Shown here piece after piece: positions 1-6,022 of a stretch of DNA of 6,575 nt. Numbering within the stretch: the first letter of the stretch is position 1; each line of letters begins with the position of its first letter. The DNA comes from RXOA01 sp964547105 (GTDB taxonomy: Bacteria > Bipolaricaulota > Bipolaricaulia > UBA7950 > UBA9294), in contig CAZJLO010000077.1 of the NCBI GenBank assembly GCA_964547105.1, positions 1-6,575 on the forward strand, written 5' to 3'. Made by a program: the position numbers and the translations under genes. Below the pieces are notes generated by a model that saw only the letters and a program-made list of their open reading frames with translations, was not told the origin of the DNA and searched no databases.

Positions 1-210
1 TCGCTGTTAAGCCTTTGACACCAATGTGTGTATGTTATCCTTCCTCCTCGATCGATGCAATCCCCTCGCGGCGGAAGCCGTCGGCGTCGGCCCTCCCTCG
101 CGCCTCCGCCGAAGACACCCCTTCGACCCTTGTGGGGGCTCTCCTTTTGAGCAACGAGCTGATGGCGTCCCAATGCGCATCGCCGGCGCCCCACCAGAAA
201 GGACGTGCAG

Positions 211-259
211 GAAGTTCGAGGCACACCCCCTCTGGGGCCCTATCGGACAGCTTTCGAAC
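211..259 (+). repeat. Dispersed palindromic repeat, copy A (divergent)
   Basis: This is the most divergent of four same-orientation copies. It begins GAAGTTCGAG, carries TCTGG near the middle and ends GGACAGCTTTCGAAC, matching the flanks of the copy at 6396-6445 while its centre differs. The ends GTTCGA and TTCGAAC form an inverted pair, so the element can fold into an imperfect hairpin. It lies about 330 bp upstream of the start of the 588 gene. Copy membership is inferred from the shared ends; the function is unknown. Confidence 0.65.
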
Positions 260-404
260 GGACACCAATGAGCGAGCGGTCGGCGGACAAACCCGGAGGG
301 GATTCCAGAGCGCCTTCTCGAGAGTTCACGGGGATCCTCCATCCCCAAGACATTCCGGACCATCACCGGTCTGCATCTCGTAACAGAAGAGAGATTTCCG
401 TATT

Positions 405-421
405 GGCCTTTGCAGAAGGCC
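405..421 (+). promoter_or_regulatory. Hairpin in a possible weak promoter of gene 1
   Basis: GGCCTT and AAGGCC form a perfect 6-bp inverted repeat around the 5-nt loop TGCAG. It lies between TTGGCC (403-408) and TATTCT (428-433), which could be poor -35 and -10 boxes at the long spacing of 19 nt. If so, the palindrome overlaps the promoter and could be an operator, and the leader to the 588 start would be about 150 nt. The promoter reading is weak; only the inverted repeat is certain. Confidence 0.25.
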
Positions 422-574
422 GTCGAGTATTCTGGTCCTTCGGAAGTGGGCCGGTCGTAGGAGGTTGGTCAGTCGAACGCGAACCGCTCGGTTGGATGTG
501 GGCGTCGCTTCCTCCGATCGCAAAGGATGCCCAGACTCTTGGGCAAGACGAACCGGAGCGGGTCCGAGGTGCGG

Positions 575-581
575 AAGGAGG
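575..581 (+). promoter_or_regulatory. Shine-Dalgarno deciding the start of gene 1
   Basis: AAGGAGG at 575-581 is a full-strength ribosome binding site. It abuts an ATG at 582 but sits 6 nt before the ATG at 588, so 588 is the better-placed start. The frame is open further upstream, to a TTG at 465, but that codon directly abuts GGAGG, and starting there would bury the signal peptide behind about 40 Arg-rich residues. Confidence 0.8.
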
Positions 582-587
582 ATGCGA

Positions 588-2840
588 ATGGAGAGAAACT
601 CACTGGCCTTTGTGATCATCTTCTTGCTGACGACCGTAGCAATCCCCCTGGAAGCGGCTTGCCCATGCGCTGACTCGTGCGGGATTGACCCGGCCGTAAC
701 CGGACACACCGATCCACGTGTTTGGACGGACAAGGCCGACTACGCGCCGGGCGAAACGGTGCGCATCGGCGGTGACGGCTTCGATCCGGCCGCTGATCTG
801 CGGATGAGAGTCACGCGCCCCGACGGCTCGGTAGTGACCGGCGACGGATCCTTCGAGCCGTGGCCCACCGCCTACGATGACGTCGTGACAGACGGAGAAG
901 GCAAGTTCGCGTACGACTACGTCCTGGACGGGATCGAGGGCGAGTACCTTGTTGAGGTGCTAGACGGGTCTGGAGAGGTGCTATCTTCCTGCACATTCAC
1001 CGACGGGGGCGCGATCATCGGAGTGACGTTGACCTACCAGACCCAGATCGGGGCACACGTGACCGTTCCACCAGGCGCGAGTATCGCGGCCGTCGTCACG
1101 GTCGAGACGTACGATGAGGAGTACGATGCAAGCCTCGATTGGGAATCCACCGGCTGGAAGATCGGTAACAGCTGGTTCGACCCGTCGGGAGCGCTCCGGC
1201 TGACCTGCGTGGATCATGGCAACCATTCGGGAGCCGGCACCTATTCCGAGGTTTTCATCATGACCGCGCCGCAACTCGCAGGCACGTACGACGCGCGATT
1301 CATCGTCTATCACGCCGATATGACCGGTCAACCTGCGGTCTATCGCCCCTGCAGCATTCAGTTTGACTCCTACGTGATGTCGGGCGCGGTGGAGGTGGAG
1401 TGCACACCGCCATCGATCATAAGCCCGAACGACATCACGCAGGACTGTGATCCCGGCTCATGTGGCGCCGTGGTCACCTGGGCCGATCCTGCAGCCACCG
1501 GCAATCCTCCGCCTGCGATGAGCTGTTCGCCGAGCTCGGGAAGCATGTTTCCTGTCGGTGCAACCACCGTCACGTGCACCGCGACCAACACATGCGGAAC
1601 GGATACGGCCGACTTCACGGTGGTCGTCAACGATGCCGAAGCTCCTCAGATCACATGTCCGGCGGATATCGCACAGGACAACGATCCCGGCGTTTGTCAG
1701 GCAGCGGTGATCATCCCTCCGCCAGCCGCCAGTGACAACTGCGGCATCGATAGCATCGTGAACGATTACAACGGCACGGCAGACGCTTCGGATGTCTACC
1801 CAGTCGGCACAACGGCCGTCATCTGGACGGCGGCCGACCTCCACGGCAACACGAGCACCTGTATGATGAACGTGACGGTCAACGATGCGGAAGCTCCGAC
1901 AGTGGAGTTCGTCACCACACCACCGAACCCGGACAGCAACCCCGTCCCGCTCTTGGAGTGGTCGGGCACCGATGAAAATGGGTGCACCGCCTCGGAGGAC
2001 CTCGAATTCTCCACCAGTTTGGATGGAACCACCTGGTCCGGTTGGTCGTCGGCCTCGTCAGTGACGCTTGGACCGCTCAGTGAGGGGGAGCACACGTTCT
2101 TGGTCCGCGGACGGGATGTGGCGGGAAACATCGGATCGACCACCAGCCACACCTGGTCCGTCGACGTTACGCCGCCTGCCATTACGTTGACCGTCCCCGC
2201 AAACCGGGCTGCGTACTTGTTCGGCAGCGAGATCCTTGCGGAGTGGTCGGTGTGCGACAACGAGCCCGGGCTTGTGCTCTCTACAAGAGCGACCCGTGCC
2301 TCGGGCGAAGCCATCCACACAATCACGGCCGGAGACAACCCCTTCTTCGTCGAAGCGACCGACTCGGCAGGCAACATCGCGCGGATCGAGGTGACCTATC
2401 ACGCCGTCTACCTTGTCACGGGAGCGGGATACTCCGGCAGCGGCGCCAGCCAAGACGCTGACGAGGCGAAGTGCTTCCTTGACGCATGCATCGTCGATAC
2501 CGGACAACCCGTTGGCGGGGTACCGCTGGCTGCGCGGTACGAGTTGGGCGAGCCGATCGGCATCGCCGCCGCCGTGGCCGATGTGAAGGGCAACACGATC
2601 GCCGATGCGCTCGGCAGCGCGACCCTCGTAGAGATCGCTTCCGTAGGAGAAGAGGAGCACTACAACATCGTTGGGTACTTCGTTTTCGCCTACGCCCCAA
2701 ATCTGGGGATCTACACGATCAACATCGCCACCGTGAACGAGAACAGGCGACTTGAGCTCGGATACTACGATGTGTGGCTTGACTTCGATGACGGAACGAA
2801 CATCCGACAGCGAATCGAGATCGTCGAGCCGATTCGGTAA
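588..2840 (+). CDS. Exported multi-domain protein with two HYR repeats
   Basis: This 750-residue protein is predicted to be exported and probably adhesive or structural. Residues 1-24 are a Sec signal peptide: MERN, a hydrophobic core, then PLEA before a Cys-rich start (CPCADSC). A lipoprotein is unlikely because Glu occupies position -3 before Cys25. Residues 45-140 form an Ig-like module with the DYAPGETVRIGGDGF pattern, and 141-272 look like a second beta-sandwich. Residues 274-352 and 353-437 are HYR (hyalin repeat) domains, recognised by APQITCPADIAQDNDPGVC, VYPVGTTAVIWTAAD and the shared VNDAEAP linker. Residues 438-530 (LSEGEHTFLVRGRDVAGN) and 531-605 (FFVEATDSAGN) are further Ig-like modules. 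The tail, 606-750, is a final beta-rich domain that I cannot assign. Paired cysteines in the HYR repeats suggest disulfides and an extracellular site. HYR domains are known in adhesion and surface proteins; no enzyme motif is seen. The ATG at 588 was chosen for its ribosome binding site and signal peptide. The last six codons are the first unit of a 35-bp tandem repeat. No anchor such as LPXTG or a C-terminal membrane helix is visible. Confidence 0.9.
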   Translation: MERNSLAFVIIFLLTTVAIPLEAACPCADSCGIDPAVTGHTDPRVWTDKADYAPGETVRIGGDGFDPAADLRMRVTRPDGSVVTGDGSFEPWPTAYDDVVTDGEGKFAYDYVLDGIEGEYLVEVLDGSGEVLSSCTFTDGGAIIGVTLTYQTQIGAHVTVPPGASIAAVVTVETYDEEYDASLDWESTGWKIGNSWFDPSGALRLTCVDHGNHSGAGTYSEVFIMTAPQLAGTYDARFIVYHADMTGQPAVYRPCSIQFDSYVMSGAVEVECTPPSIISPNDITQDCDPGSCGAVVTWADPAATGNPPPAMSCSPSSGSMFPVGATTVTCTATNTCGTDTADFTVVVNDAEAPQITCPADIAQDNDPGVCQAAVIIPPPAASDNCGIDSIVNDYNGTADASDVYPVGTTAVIWTAADLHGNTSTCMMNVTVNDAEAPTVEFVTTPPNPDSNPVPLLEWSGTDENGCTASEDLEFSTSLDGTTWSGWSSASSVTLGPLSEGEHTFLVRGRDVAGNIGSTTSHTWSVDVTPPAITLTVPANRAAYLFGSEILAEWSVCDNEPGLVLSTRATRASGEAIHTITAGDNPFFVEATDSAGNIARIEVTYHAVYLVTGAGYSGSGASQDADEAKCFLDACIVDTGQPVGGVPLAARYELGEPIGIAAAVADVKGNTIADALGSATLVEIASVGEEEHYNIVGYFVFAYAPNLGIYTINIATVNENRRLELGYYDVWLDFDDGTNIRQRIEIVEPIR

Positions 2841-2949
2841 GACGACGAATCAGGATCGTCGAGCCAATTCGGTAAAACGACGAACCAGGATCGTCGAGTC
2901 GATTCGGTAAGACGACGAATCAGGATCGTCGAGCCAATTCGGCGAAACG
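2820..2949 (+). repeat. 35-bp tandem repeat, four copies, across the stop of gene 1
   Basis: Units begin ATCGTCGAG at 2820, 2855, 2890 and 2925, exactly 35 bp apart. The first three are full length; the fourth decays after about 25 bp. Unit 1 starts on codon 745 and encodes IVEPIR plus the TAA stop, so the array looks seeded by the gene's own 3' end. Units 1 and 3 differ at one base, and unit 2 differs from unit 1 at three, with its CCAATTCGG variant shared by unit 4, so a 70-bp two-unit duplication is likely. CGACGA/TCGTCG pairs across each unit junction, and GATTCG/CGAATC pairs within units 1 and 3, so the RNA could form serial small hairpins. There is no T-tract, so it is not a classic terminator. 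Confidence 0.9.
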
Positions 2950-3078
2950 CCTCGGAAAGGCTGCATTCCTTCGGCCCTCCGATCAAGAACCGCGATCAGA
3001 GCTGACGTTTTCAGAAGCGTTGTTCAAGAAGCATGTGGGAAAGAGTGGGGGCCGGCGAGGGCGAAAGCGTCCCTTTGC

Positions 3079-3096
3079 GACGATCACAGCATCGTC
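3079..3096. repeat. Small hairpin, 6-bp stem
   Basis: GACGAT and ATCGTC form a perfect 6-bp inverted repeat around the 6-nt loop CACAGC. It lies about 27 bp from the larger inverted repeat at 3123-3188. No T-run follows on either strand. It may contribute to a folded 3' region, but a 6-bp stem alone could be chance. Confidence 0.4.
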
Positions 3097-3122
3097 TGTC
3101 GGCAATTTGCAGCCAACGGGGA

Positions 3123-3188
3123 GAGTCCCGCGAACCCACCGCCAAGGCTTGCTGTGTCGAGGCTCTGTCGGTCCACTTCGCGGGACTC
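3123..3188. repeat. Perfect 12-bp inverted repeat between convergent genes
   Basis: GAGTCCCGCGAA at 3123-3134 is the exact reverse complement of TTCGCGGGACTC at 3177-3188. Inside the arms, ACCG (3138-3141) can also pair with CGGT (3169-3172), giving a long stem with an internal loop and a 27-nt terminal loop. It begins 35 nt past the stop of the minus-strand gene and about 280 nt past the stop of the plus-strand gene. It could stabilise transcript ends or slow polymerase from both sides. There is no T-tract, so intrinsic termination is not supported. Confidence 0.7.
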
Positions 3189-3222
3189 ATTCACACGCCT
3201 GTGCTTCCCGCGGTGCAGCGCG

Positions 3223-3843
3223 CTACATGGGCGCCGCCACAGGGATCTCAAGTACCGCACCACGGTGGTTGGGCGCAAGATCCCAAGCAGGATATGAGTT
3301 CAACCCGATGCCGAGGCTGAAAACGTGCACAGCCACAGACTCAGGTCGCCCCCCAATCTGATCCCACGGGATCTCGAGGTAGGCCACCCGCCCATCTCGC
3401 CAGGACTCAAGATGACTGTTGAACCTCACGTCCACTACCGTAGGGCGAATCAGCACAAGGCCCTGTAAGGCGAGACCGTAGTCGTATCCGTTGCCAAAGA
3501 GCCGCGTGTTCGTCACGCCTCCCCTGCCAAAGGAGCCTCCTCGGCCATCGACGTCAATAGCAACGAACAAGATCCCGCCACCGTAAGTGGGGATGTTCCC
3601 GTTGCAGAAGACGGCAAAGGCGATCCCATCGTCCGTGATGAACCCCTGGACCTCTGTGAGGTCGTACCAGTTTCTGGGTACGCTGTCACCCGACCAGCTC
3701 GTAGCATCACCGGATGGATCGGATATGACGAGGTCCGGCGCCGGCAATTCATCCACACTGTTGTAGGTCGCAGCTCCCACACCGAAAGAGAGACCGGCCA
3801 AGATCATCACCAGCGGAACCCATCTTCTCTGGTTGCGTTTCAA
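3223..3843 (-). CDS. Small exported beta-domain protein, possibly CBM9/DOMON-like
   Basis: This is a 206-residue exported protein of unknown function. The best start is TTG at 3843-3841, because AAGGAGGG stands 7 nt before it and the product then opens as a normal signal peptide: MKRNQRRW, a hydrophobic stretch VPLVMILAGLSFGVGA, then cleavage near residue 24. ATG codons at 3882 and 3864 lie in frame upstream, but the ribosome binding site falls inside or after them. The mature part is a single domain. DPSGDATSW (42-50), YDLTEVQGFITDDGIAF (60-76), ILFVAIDVDG (91-100), VAYLEIPWDQIG (153-164) and AVHVFSLG (171-178) follow the strand pattern seen in CBM9-like and related DOMON-type secreted sandwiches, which often bind sugars or other ligands. 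That resemblance is by eye and uncertain; no catalytic motif is visible. The gene is monocistronic, converges on the HYR gene, and has its own candidate promoter at 3906-3935. Confidence 0.85.
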   Translation of the reverse strand: MKRNQRRWVPLVMILAGLSFGVGAATYNSVDELPAPDLVISDPSGDATSWSGDSVPRNWYDLTEVQGFITDDGIAFAVFCNGNIPTYGGGILFVAIDVDGRGGSFGRGGVTNTRLFGNGYDYGLALQGLVLIRPTVVDVRFNSHLESWRDGRVAYLEIPWDQIGGRPESVAVHVFSLGIGLNSYPAWDLAPNHRGAVLEIPVAAPM

Positions 3844-3850
3844 AGCATTC

Positions 3851-3857
3851 CCTCCTT
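3851..3857 (-). promoter_or_regulatory. Shine-Dalgarno supporting a TTG start
   Basis: On the minus strand this reads AAGGAGG, followed after 7 nt (GAATGCT) by TTG at 3843. The placement is ideal and decides in favour of TTG over the two upstream in-frame ATG codons. An overlapping ATG in the spacer is out of frame with the gene. Confidence 0.8.
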
Positions 3858-3905
3858 GGCTCATGCAAGGCACCCGGCCCATCTACCAGGATCACTTGTA
3901 GAGCG

Positions 3906-3935
3906 ACTCTAGCCTGTTTCCGATTGCCGAGGCAA
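3906..3935 (-). promoter_or_regulatory. Candidate promoter of the 3843 gene
   Basis: Read on the minus strand, TTGCCT (3935-3930) and TAGAGT (3911-3906) match the sigma70 -35 and -10 boxes at 4 of 6 positions each, with an 18-nt spacer. Transcription would start near 3899, giving a leader of roughly 55 nt. The near-palindrome TTGCCTCGGCAA (3935-3924) covers the -35 box and could be a regulator site. Both boxes are only moderate matches. Confidence 0.35.
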
Positions 3936-3939
3936 GAGA

Positions 3940-4051
3940 GGGGGCCAGCGGCAGCCCCCGCGAGGGCGATACCGTAGTTCTCGTTCGATCGGGCCGGCGT
4001 CTGTGGGGATGTTCCGCGTCATATCACGCGGACAGGAACCACACTCTGGTT
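3940..4051. repeat. Cluster of three hairpins
   Basis: Three perfect inverted repeats follow one another: GGGGGC/GCCCCC (3940-3945/3954-3959, 8-nt loop), CCGCGT/ACGCGG (4014-4019/4026-4031, 6-nt loop) and AACCA/TGGTT (4037-4041/4047-4051, 5-nt loop). They lie upstream of the candidate promoter of the minus-strand gene and in a region with no coding signal. They could be regulator binding sites or part of a folded RNA; no T-run supports a terminator. Confidence 0.45.
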
Positions 4052-4104
4052 AGCCGCGGTCCCCGTTGCCAAGGGAATGGGAACGCGATCACCAGCTTAG
4101 GCGG

Positions 4105-4122
4105 CCCGCCCCCCATGGCGGG
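4105..4122. repeat. GC-rich hairpin just before repeat copy B
   Basis: CCCGCC and GGCGGG form a perfect 6-bp stem around the loop CCCCAT. It ends 16 bp before repeat copy B. It is stable for its size, but no T-run follows and its role is unknown. Confidence 0.45.
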
Positions 4123-4138
4123 TGCGCATGGTCGATAA

Positions 4139-4184
4139 GGAACGAAACCGGTGTCTGGTACCCCGTGGTGGGCAGCTTTCTAAC
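4139..4184 (+). repeat. Dispersed palindromic repeat, copy B
   Basis: The core at 4154-4184 matches the core of copy C (6415-6445) at 29 of 31 positions, beginning TCTGGTACCCC and ending GCAGCTTTCTAAC. The left end is eroded (GGAACGAAAC instead of GAAGTTCGAAGG). Weak similarity to copy C continues about 55 bp to the right, so the ancestral unit may have been near 100 bp. In the core, CTG/CAG and TACC/GGTG can pair around a 4-nt loop, a fold kept in copies B, C and, with a 3-nt loop, D. It sits about 300 bp upstream of the 5' end of the minus-strand gene and 480 bp before the Hint gene. Confidence 0.85.
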
Positions 4185-4578
4185 GGCCCCGCGATTCGTA
4201 GGTGCACTCATATCGAATGTTGGCGGGGAAAGGGAGTGCGGGGTGCTCCAAACGGCCTCGTCTGCTTGTCTCACGTGACAGAGTCCGAACCCAACCGTAC
4301 GGCACAGCGCCCGTATTGCTCATTCCAAGGCTTCCCCACCGCGGACTTCCAGGCATCTGACGATGTTCGCGAATCCTGGGAGCTAGTCGCAGCCGTTTGA
4401 GGTACATAACCGATTTCAGGTTCCCAGGCCCCAAGCTGCAGATGGAATCGTGGCCTTGCCGGGCTTCTCTGGCGGCAACCCTTGCATCTGCGCGAAGAAG
4501 CAAGCCTACGCCGATAGCAGCATAGCGGTGGATCGGGTCTCAACTGAAGGCTGCCTTGATGAAGAAGCCATCCCCCTT
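4185..4578. other. Intergenic region with inverted repeats
   Basis: No gene is supported here; open frames on both strands have no ribosome binding site or domain pattern. Two inverted repeats are visible: CCTGGGA/TCCCAGG (4375-4381/4422-4428, 40 nt apart) and TTGCCG/CGGCAA (4456-4461/4473-4478, 11-nt loop). The first part, to about 4237, is the degraded right extension of repeat copy B. A small structured RNA is possible but not shown. Confidence 0.5.
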
Positions 4579-4617
4579 GCCAAAGCCTTGACCCAGGGAC
4601 AAGGCTTTGGCTAGATT
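4579..4617 (+). promoter_or_regulatory. Promoter with overlapping 12-bp operator-like palindrome
   Basis: TTGACC (4588-4593) matches the sigma70 -35 box at 5 of 6 positions, and TAGATT (4612-4617) matches the -10 box at 4 of 6, with an 18-nt spacer. A perfect 12-bp inverted repeat, GCCAAAGCCTTG (4579-4590) with CAAGGCTTTGGC (4600-4611), overlaps the -35 box and fills the spacer up to the -10 box. That placement is typical of a repressor operator for a dimeric regulator. Transcription from here would give a leader of about 45 nt before the ATG at 4670. The alternative is a hairpin in a longer transcript; no T-run follows, so a terminator is unlikely. Confidence 0.55.
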
Positions 4618-4657
4618 CGCCTTACAAGCGGACTTGCTGCGGGATGACCTGCTTGGC

Positions 4658-4662
4658 GGAGG
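4658..4662 (+). promoter_or_regulatory. Shine-Dalgarno of the Hint gene
   Basis: GGAGG lies 7 nt before the ATG at 4670. The frame extends upstream to a TTG at 4607, but that codon overlaps the candidate promoter, and 4670 gives a clean signal peptide. Confidence 0.75.
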
Positions 4663-4669
4663 TGTCGGT

Positions 4670-6022
4670 ATGAGAAGAGTGTCGTGTTTGGTGGGAATCC
4701 TCGCGGGATTGGCGCTAGCTCAGGGCGTCGGGGCAGACTCTGTTGAGTCGTTCCCGATGGGAGACACCATGCTTTTCAGGTTCAGCAATGAGACCGGAAT
4801 GCAGGTTGATGGTCTCCTGCTCAAGTTTGCCGGACCGGTCGACTCGCCGAACTGGTTAGCCGTAGGCGGCGGGATGGTTCTCGAATCGAGCTTTGACGGA
4901 GAGATTCAACTCGCAGGATGGCTTGTCCCGTACGGCGAGATCTTCGTAGACTGGCCCGCAGATCATCCTCGTTTGGCAGAAGCTGCTTGGTTGGTAGACG
5001 GAGAAGTCGTGGAGGATCTTTGCGTCAGTTGCCCCACCGCGAGAATGCGCATCACTCCACGGAGTCCACTTGCTGGACAGGAAGTGCTGTTCCAGTCATT
5101 ATCGGTTGATCCATTCGGGGGGCCACTTGTGCAGTACGAATGGGAATGGGATGACGGATTCACTGCAAGCGGGGAAGTCGCCCAGAGAACGTATGTCTCT
5201 CCCGGCAGGCATGAGGTTACCCTGACCGTGTGGGATGAAGATTTCGAAACCGGGACCGAAACCAAACGCTTCTCCGTCTCTGAGGTGCAGGAGCGATTCA
5301 CTCTTACAGTCAGTTCCCTCGTGAACGTCTCTCTTCCATTCCCGCTCTTCCCCATTGGGTTCCGCGTGTACGGGCCAGGGATCGATTTCGGTTTTGCCTT
5401 GGAGGAATCACCTGATCCCCCGCTTTTCGTGGGAACGCCCGTGGGGACCGATAATTCCGGAACATACCCGGCAGGGTCGTCTGTAACCCTCACTGCGGAA
5501 ACCACAGGCCCAGGCATACATTTCGCCTCTTGGACAGGCTGTTCGAGTACGTCTGGCAACACCTGCACGATCAACATGGACAGAAACAAGACCGTTCAAG
5601 CTGTCTTTCTCGTAGCAGGCTGCTTCACAGCCGACACGTGTGTCCTGATGGCCGACGGCCGTCCGAAGAGAATCGCAGACGTCTGCGCAGGCGATATGGT
5701 CATGGCATACGATTTCGCAACAGCCTTGCGTGTTCCTCGAATGGTTACGCAAGTGTTCCAGTTTCAGGCAGACCGCTTCGTAAGGATCAACGATCTGGAA
5801 GTGACGCCTACACATCGCTTTGCCGTTGGCCCCGATCATTGGGTTGAAGCCGGACAGTTGAAAATTGGTGATCGGATAGTCAACGGAGACGGTTTCACAT
5901 CCATCACCCGCATGGAATGGGTCGATGAGTCAGCAACCGTTTACACAATGACAATTGAAGGAGAGCATAACTTCTTCGTGAGTGACGGTGAGGAGTTGTA
6001 CTTGGTGCACAATGTGAAGTAG
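4670..6022 (+). CDS. Exported PKD protein with C-terminal Hint domain
   Basis: This 450-residue exported protein carries a self-processing domain. Residues 1-22 are a signal peptide (MRRVSCLVGILAGLALAQGVGA). Residues 24-121 are a domain I do not recognise, with an LCVSC cysteine pair at its end. Residues 122-204 are a PKD domain (YEWEWDDG, RTYVSPGRHEVTLTVWDED). Residues 208-313 end in an InlB-B-like repeat (GTYPAGSSVTLTA, FASWTGC, INMDRNKTVQAVF). Residues 318-448 form a Hint domain of 131 residues: block A starts at Cys318 (GCFTADTCVLMADG); block B is TPTH (Thr379, His382); block F is VYTMTIEGEHNFFV (His433); and the end is His447-Asn448, followed only by Val-Lys. In known Hint domains the first Cys forms a thioester, and the final His-Asn drives Asn cyclisation. 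Here the residue after Asn is Val, not Cys, Ser or Thr, so normal splicing is not expected. Thioester cleavage, or transfer of the exported part to another nucleophile, is possible, as in hedgehog proteins and type B bacterial intein-like domains. No toxin domain follows. An operator-like promoter precedes the gene. Confidence 0.92.
   Translation: MRRVSCLVGILAGLALAQGVGADSVESFPMGDTMLFRFSNETGMQVDGLLLKFAGPVDSPNWLAVGGGMVLESSFDGEIQLAGWLVPYGEIFVDWPADHPRLAEAAWLVDGEVVEDLCVSCPTARMRITPRSPLAGQEVLFQSLSVDPFGGPLVQYEWEWDDGFTASGEVAQRTYVSPGRHEVTLTVWDEDFETGTETKRFSVSEVQERFTLTVSSLVNVSLPFPLFPIGFRVYGPGIDFGFALEESPDPPLFVGTPVGTDNSGTYPAGSSVTLTAETTGPGIHFASWTGCSSTSGNTCTINMDRNKTVQAVFLVAGCFTADTCVLMADGRPKRIADVCAGDMVMAYDFATALRVPRMVTQVFQFQADRFVRINDLEVTPTHRFAVGPDHWVEAGQLKIGDRIVNGDGFTSITRMEWVDESATVYTMTIEGEHNFFVSDGEELYLVHNVK

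Larger units (their letters stand above)
1..587. other. Non-coding region before gene 1
   Basis: No convincing gene is seen in this stretch. Several open frames overlap on both strands, but they lack a ribosome binding site, have Arg/Pro/Ser-rich low-information translations and show no domain pattern, so they read as chance open frames in GC-rich DNA. The region holds one copy of the dispersed palindromic repeat (211-259), a small hairpin (405-421) and the ribosome binding site of the 588 gene. The 10-mer GACACCAATG occurs at 17-26 and again at 261-270 just after the repeat copy, which hints that the left edge may carry the tail of another, degraded repeat copy. Confidence 0.6.
2950..3222. 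other. Intergenic region between convergent genes
   Basis: No gene is supported between the tandem repeat and the stop of the convergent minus-strand gene. Open frames on the plus strand here (from about 3020) run into the antisense of the 3223-3843 gene and lack a plausible ribosome binding site or domain. The stretch contains two clear inverted repeats, annotated separately, and no T-rich intrinsic terminator for either gene. Confidence 0.6.

Noticed and set aside
7..383. Genes at the left edge on either strand
   Set aside because: Overlapping open frames in GC-rich DNA without ribosome binding sites or recognisable protein features; one also covers repeat copy A.
465..587. Upstream TTG start for the HYR gene
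   Set aside because: GGAGG directly abuts the TTG, and the extension would place about 40 Arg-rich residues before a clear signal peptide; the ATG at 588 has an ideal ribosome binding site.
612..662. Lipoprotein signal at Cys25 of the HYR protein
   Set aside because: The residues before Cys are Glu-Ala-Ala; Glu at -3 does not fit a lipobox, so ordinary signal peptidase cleavage is more likely.
2765..2986. Minus-strand frame across the 35-bp repeat
   Set aside because: It is only the translation of the tandem repeat and the antisense of gene 1, with no ribosome binding site or domain.
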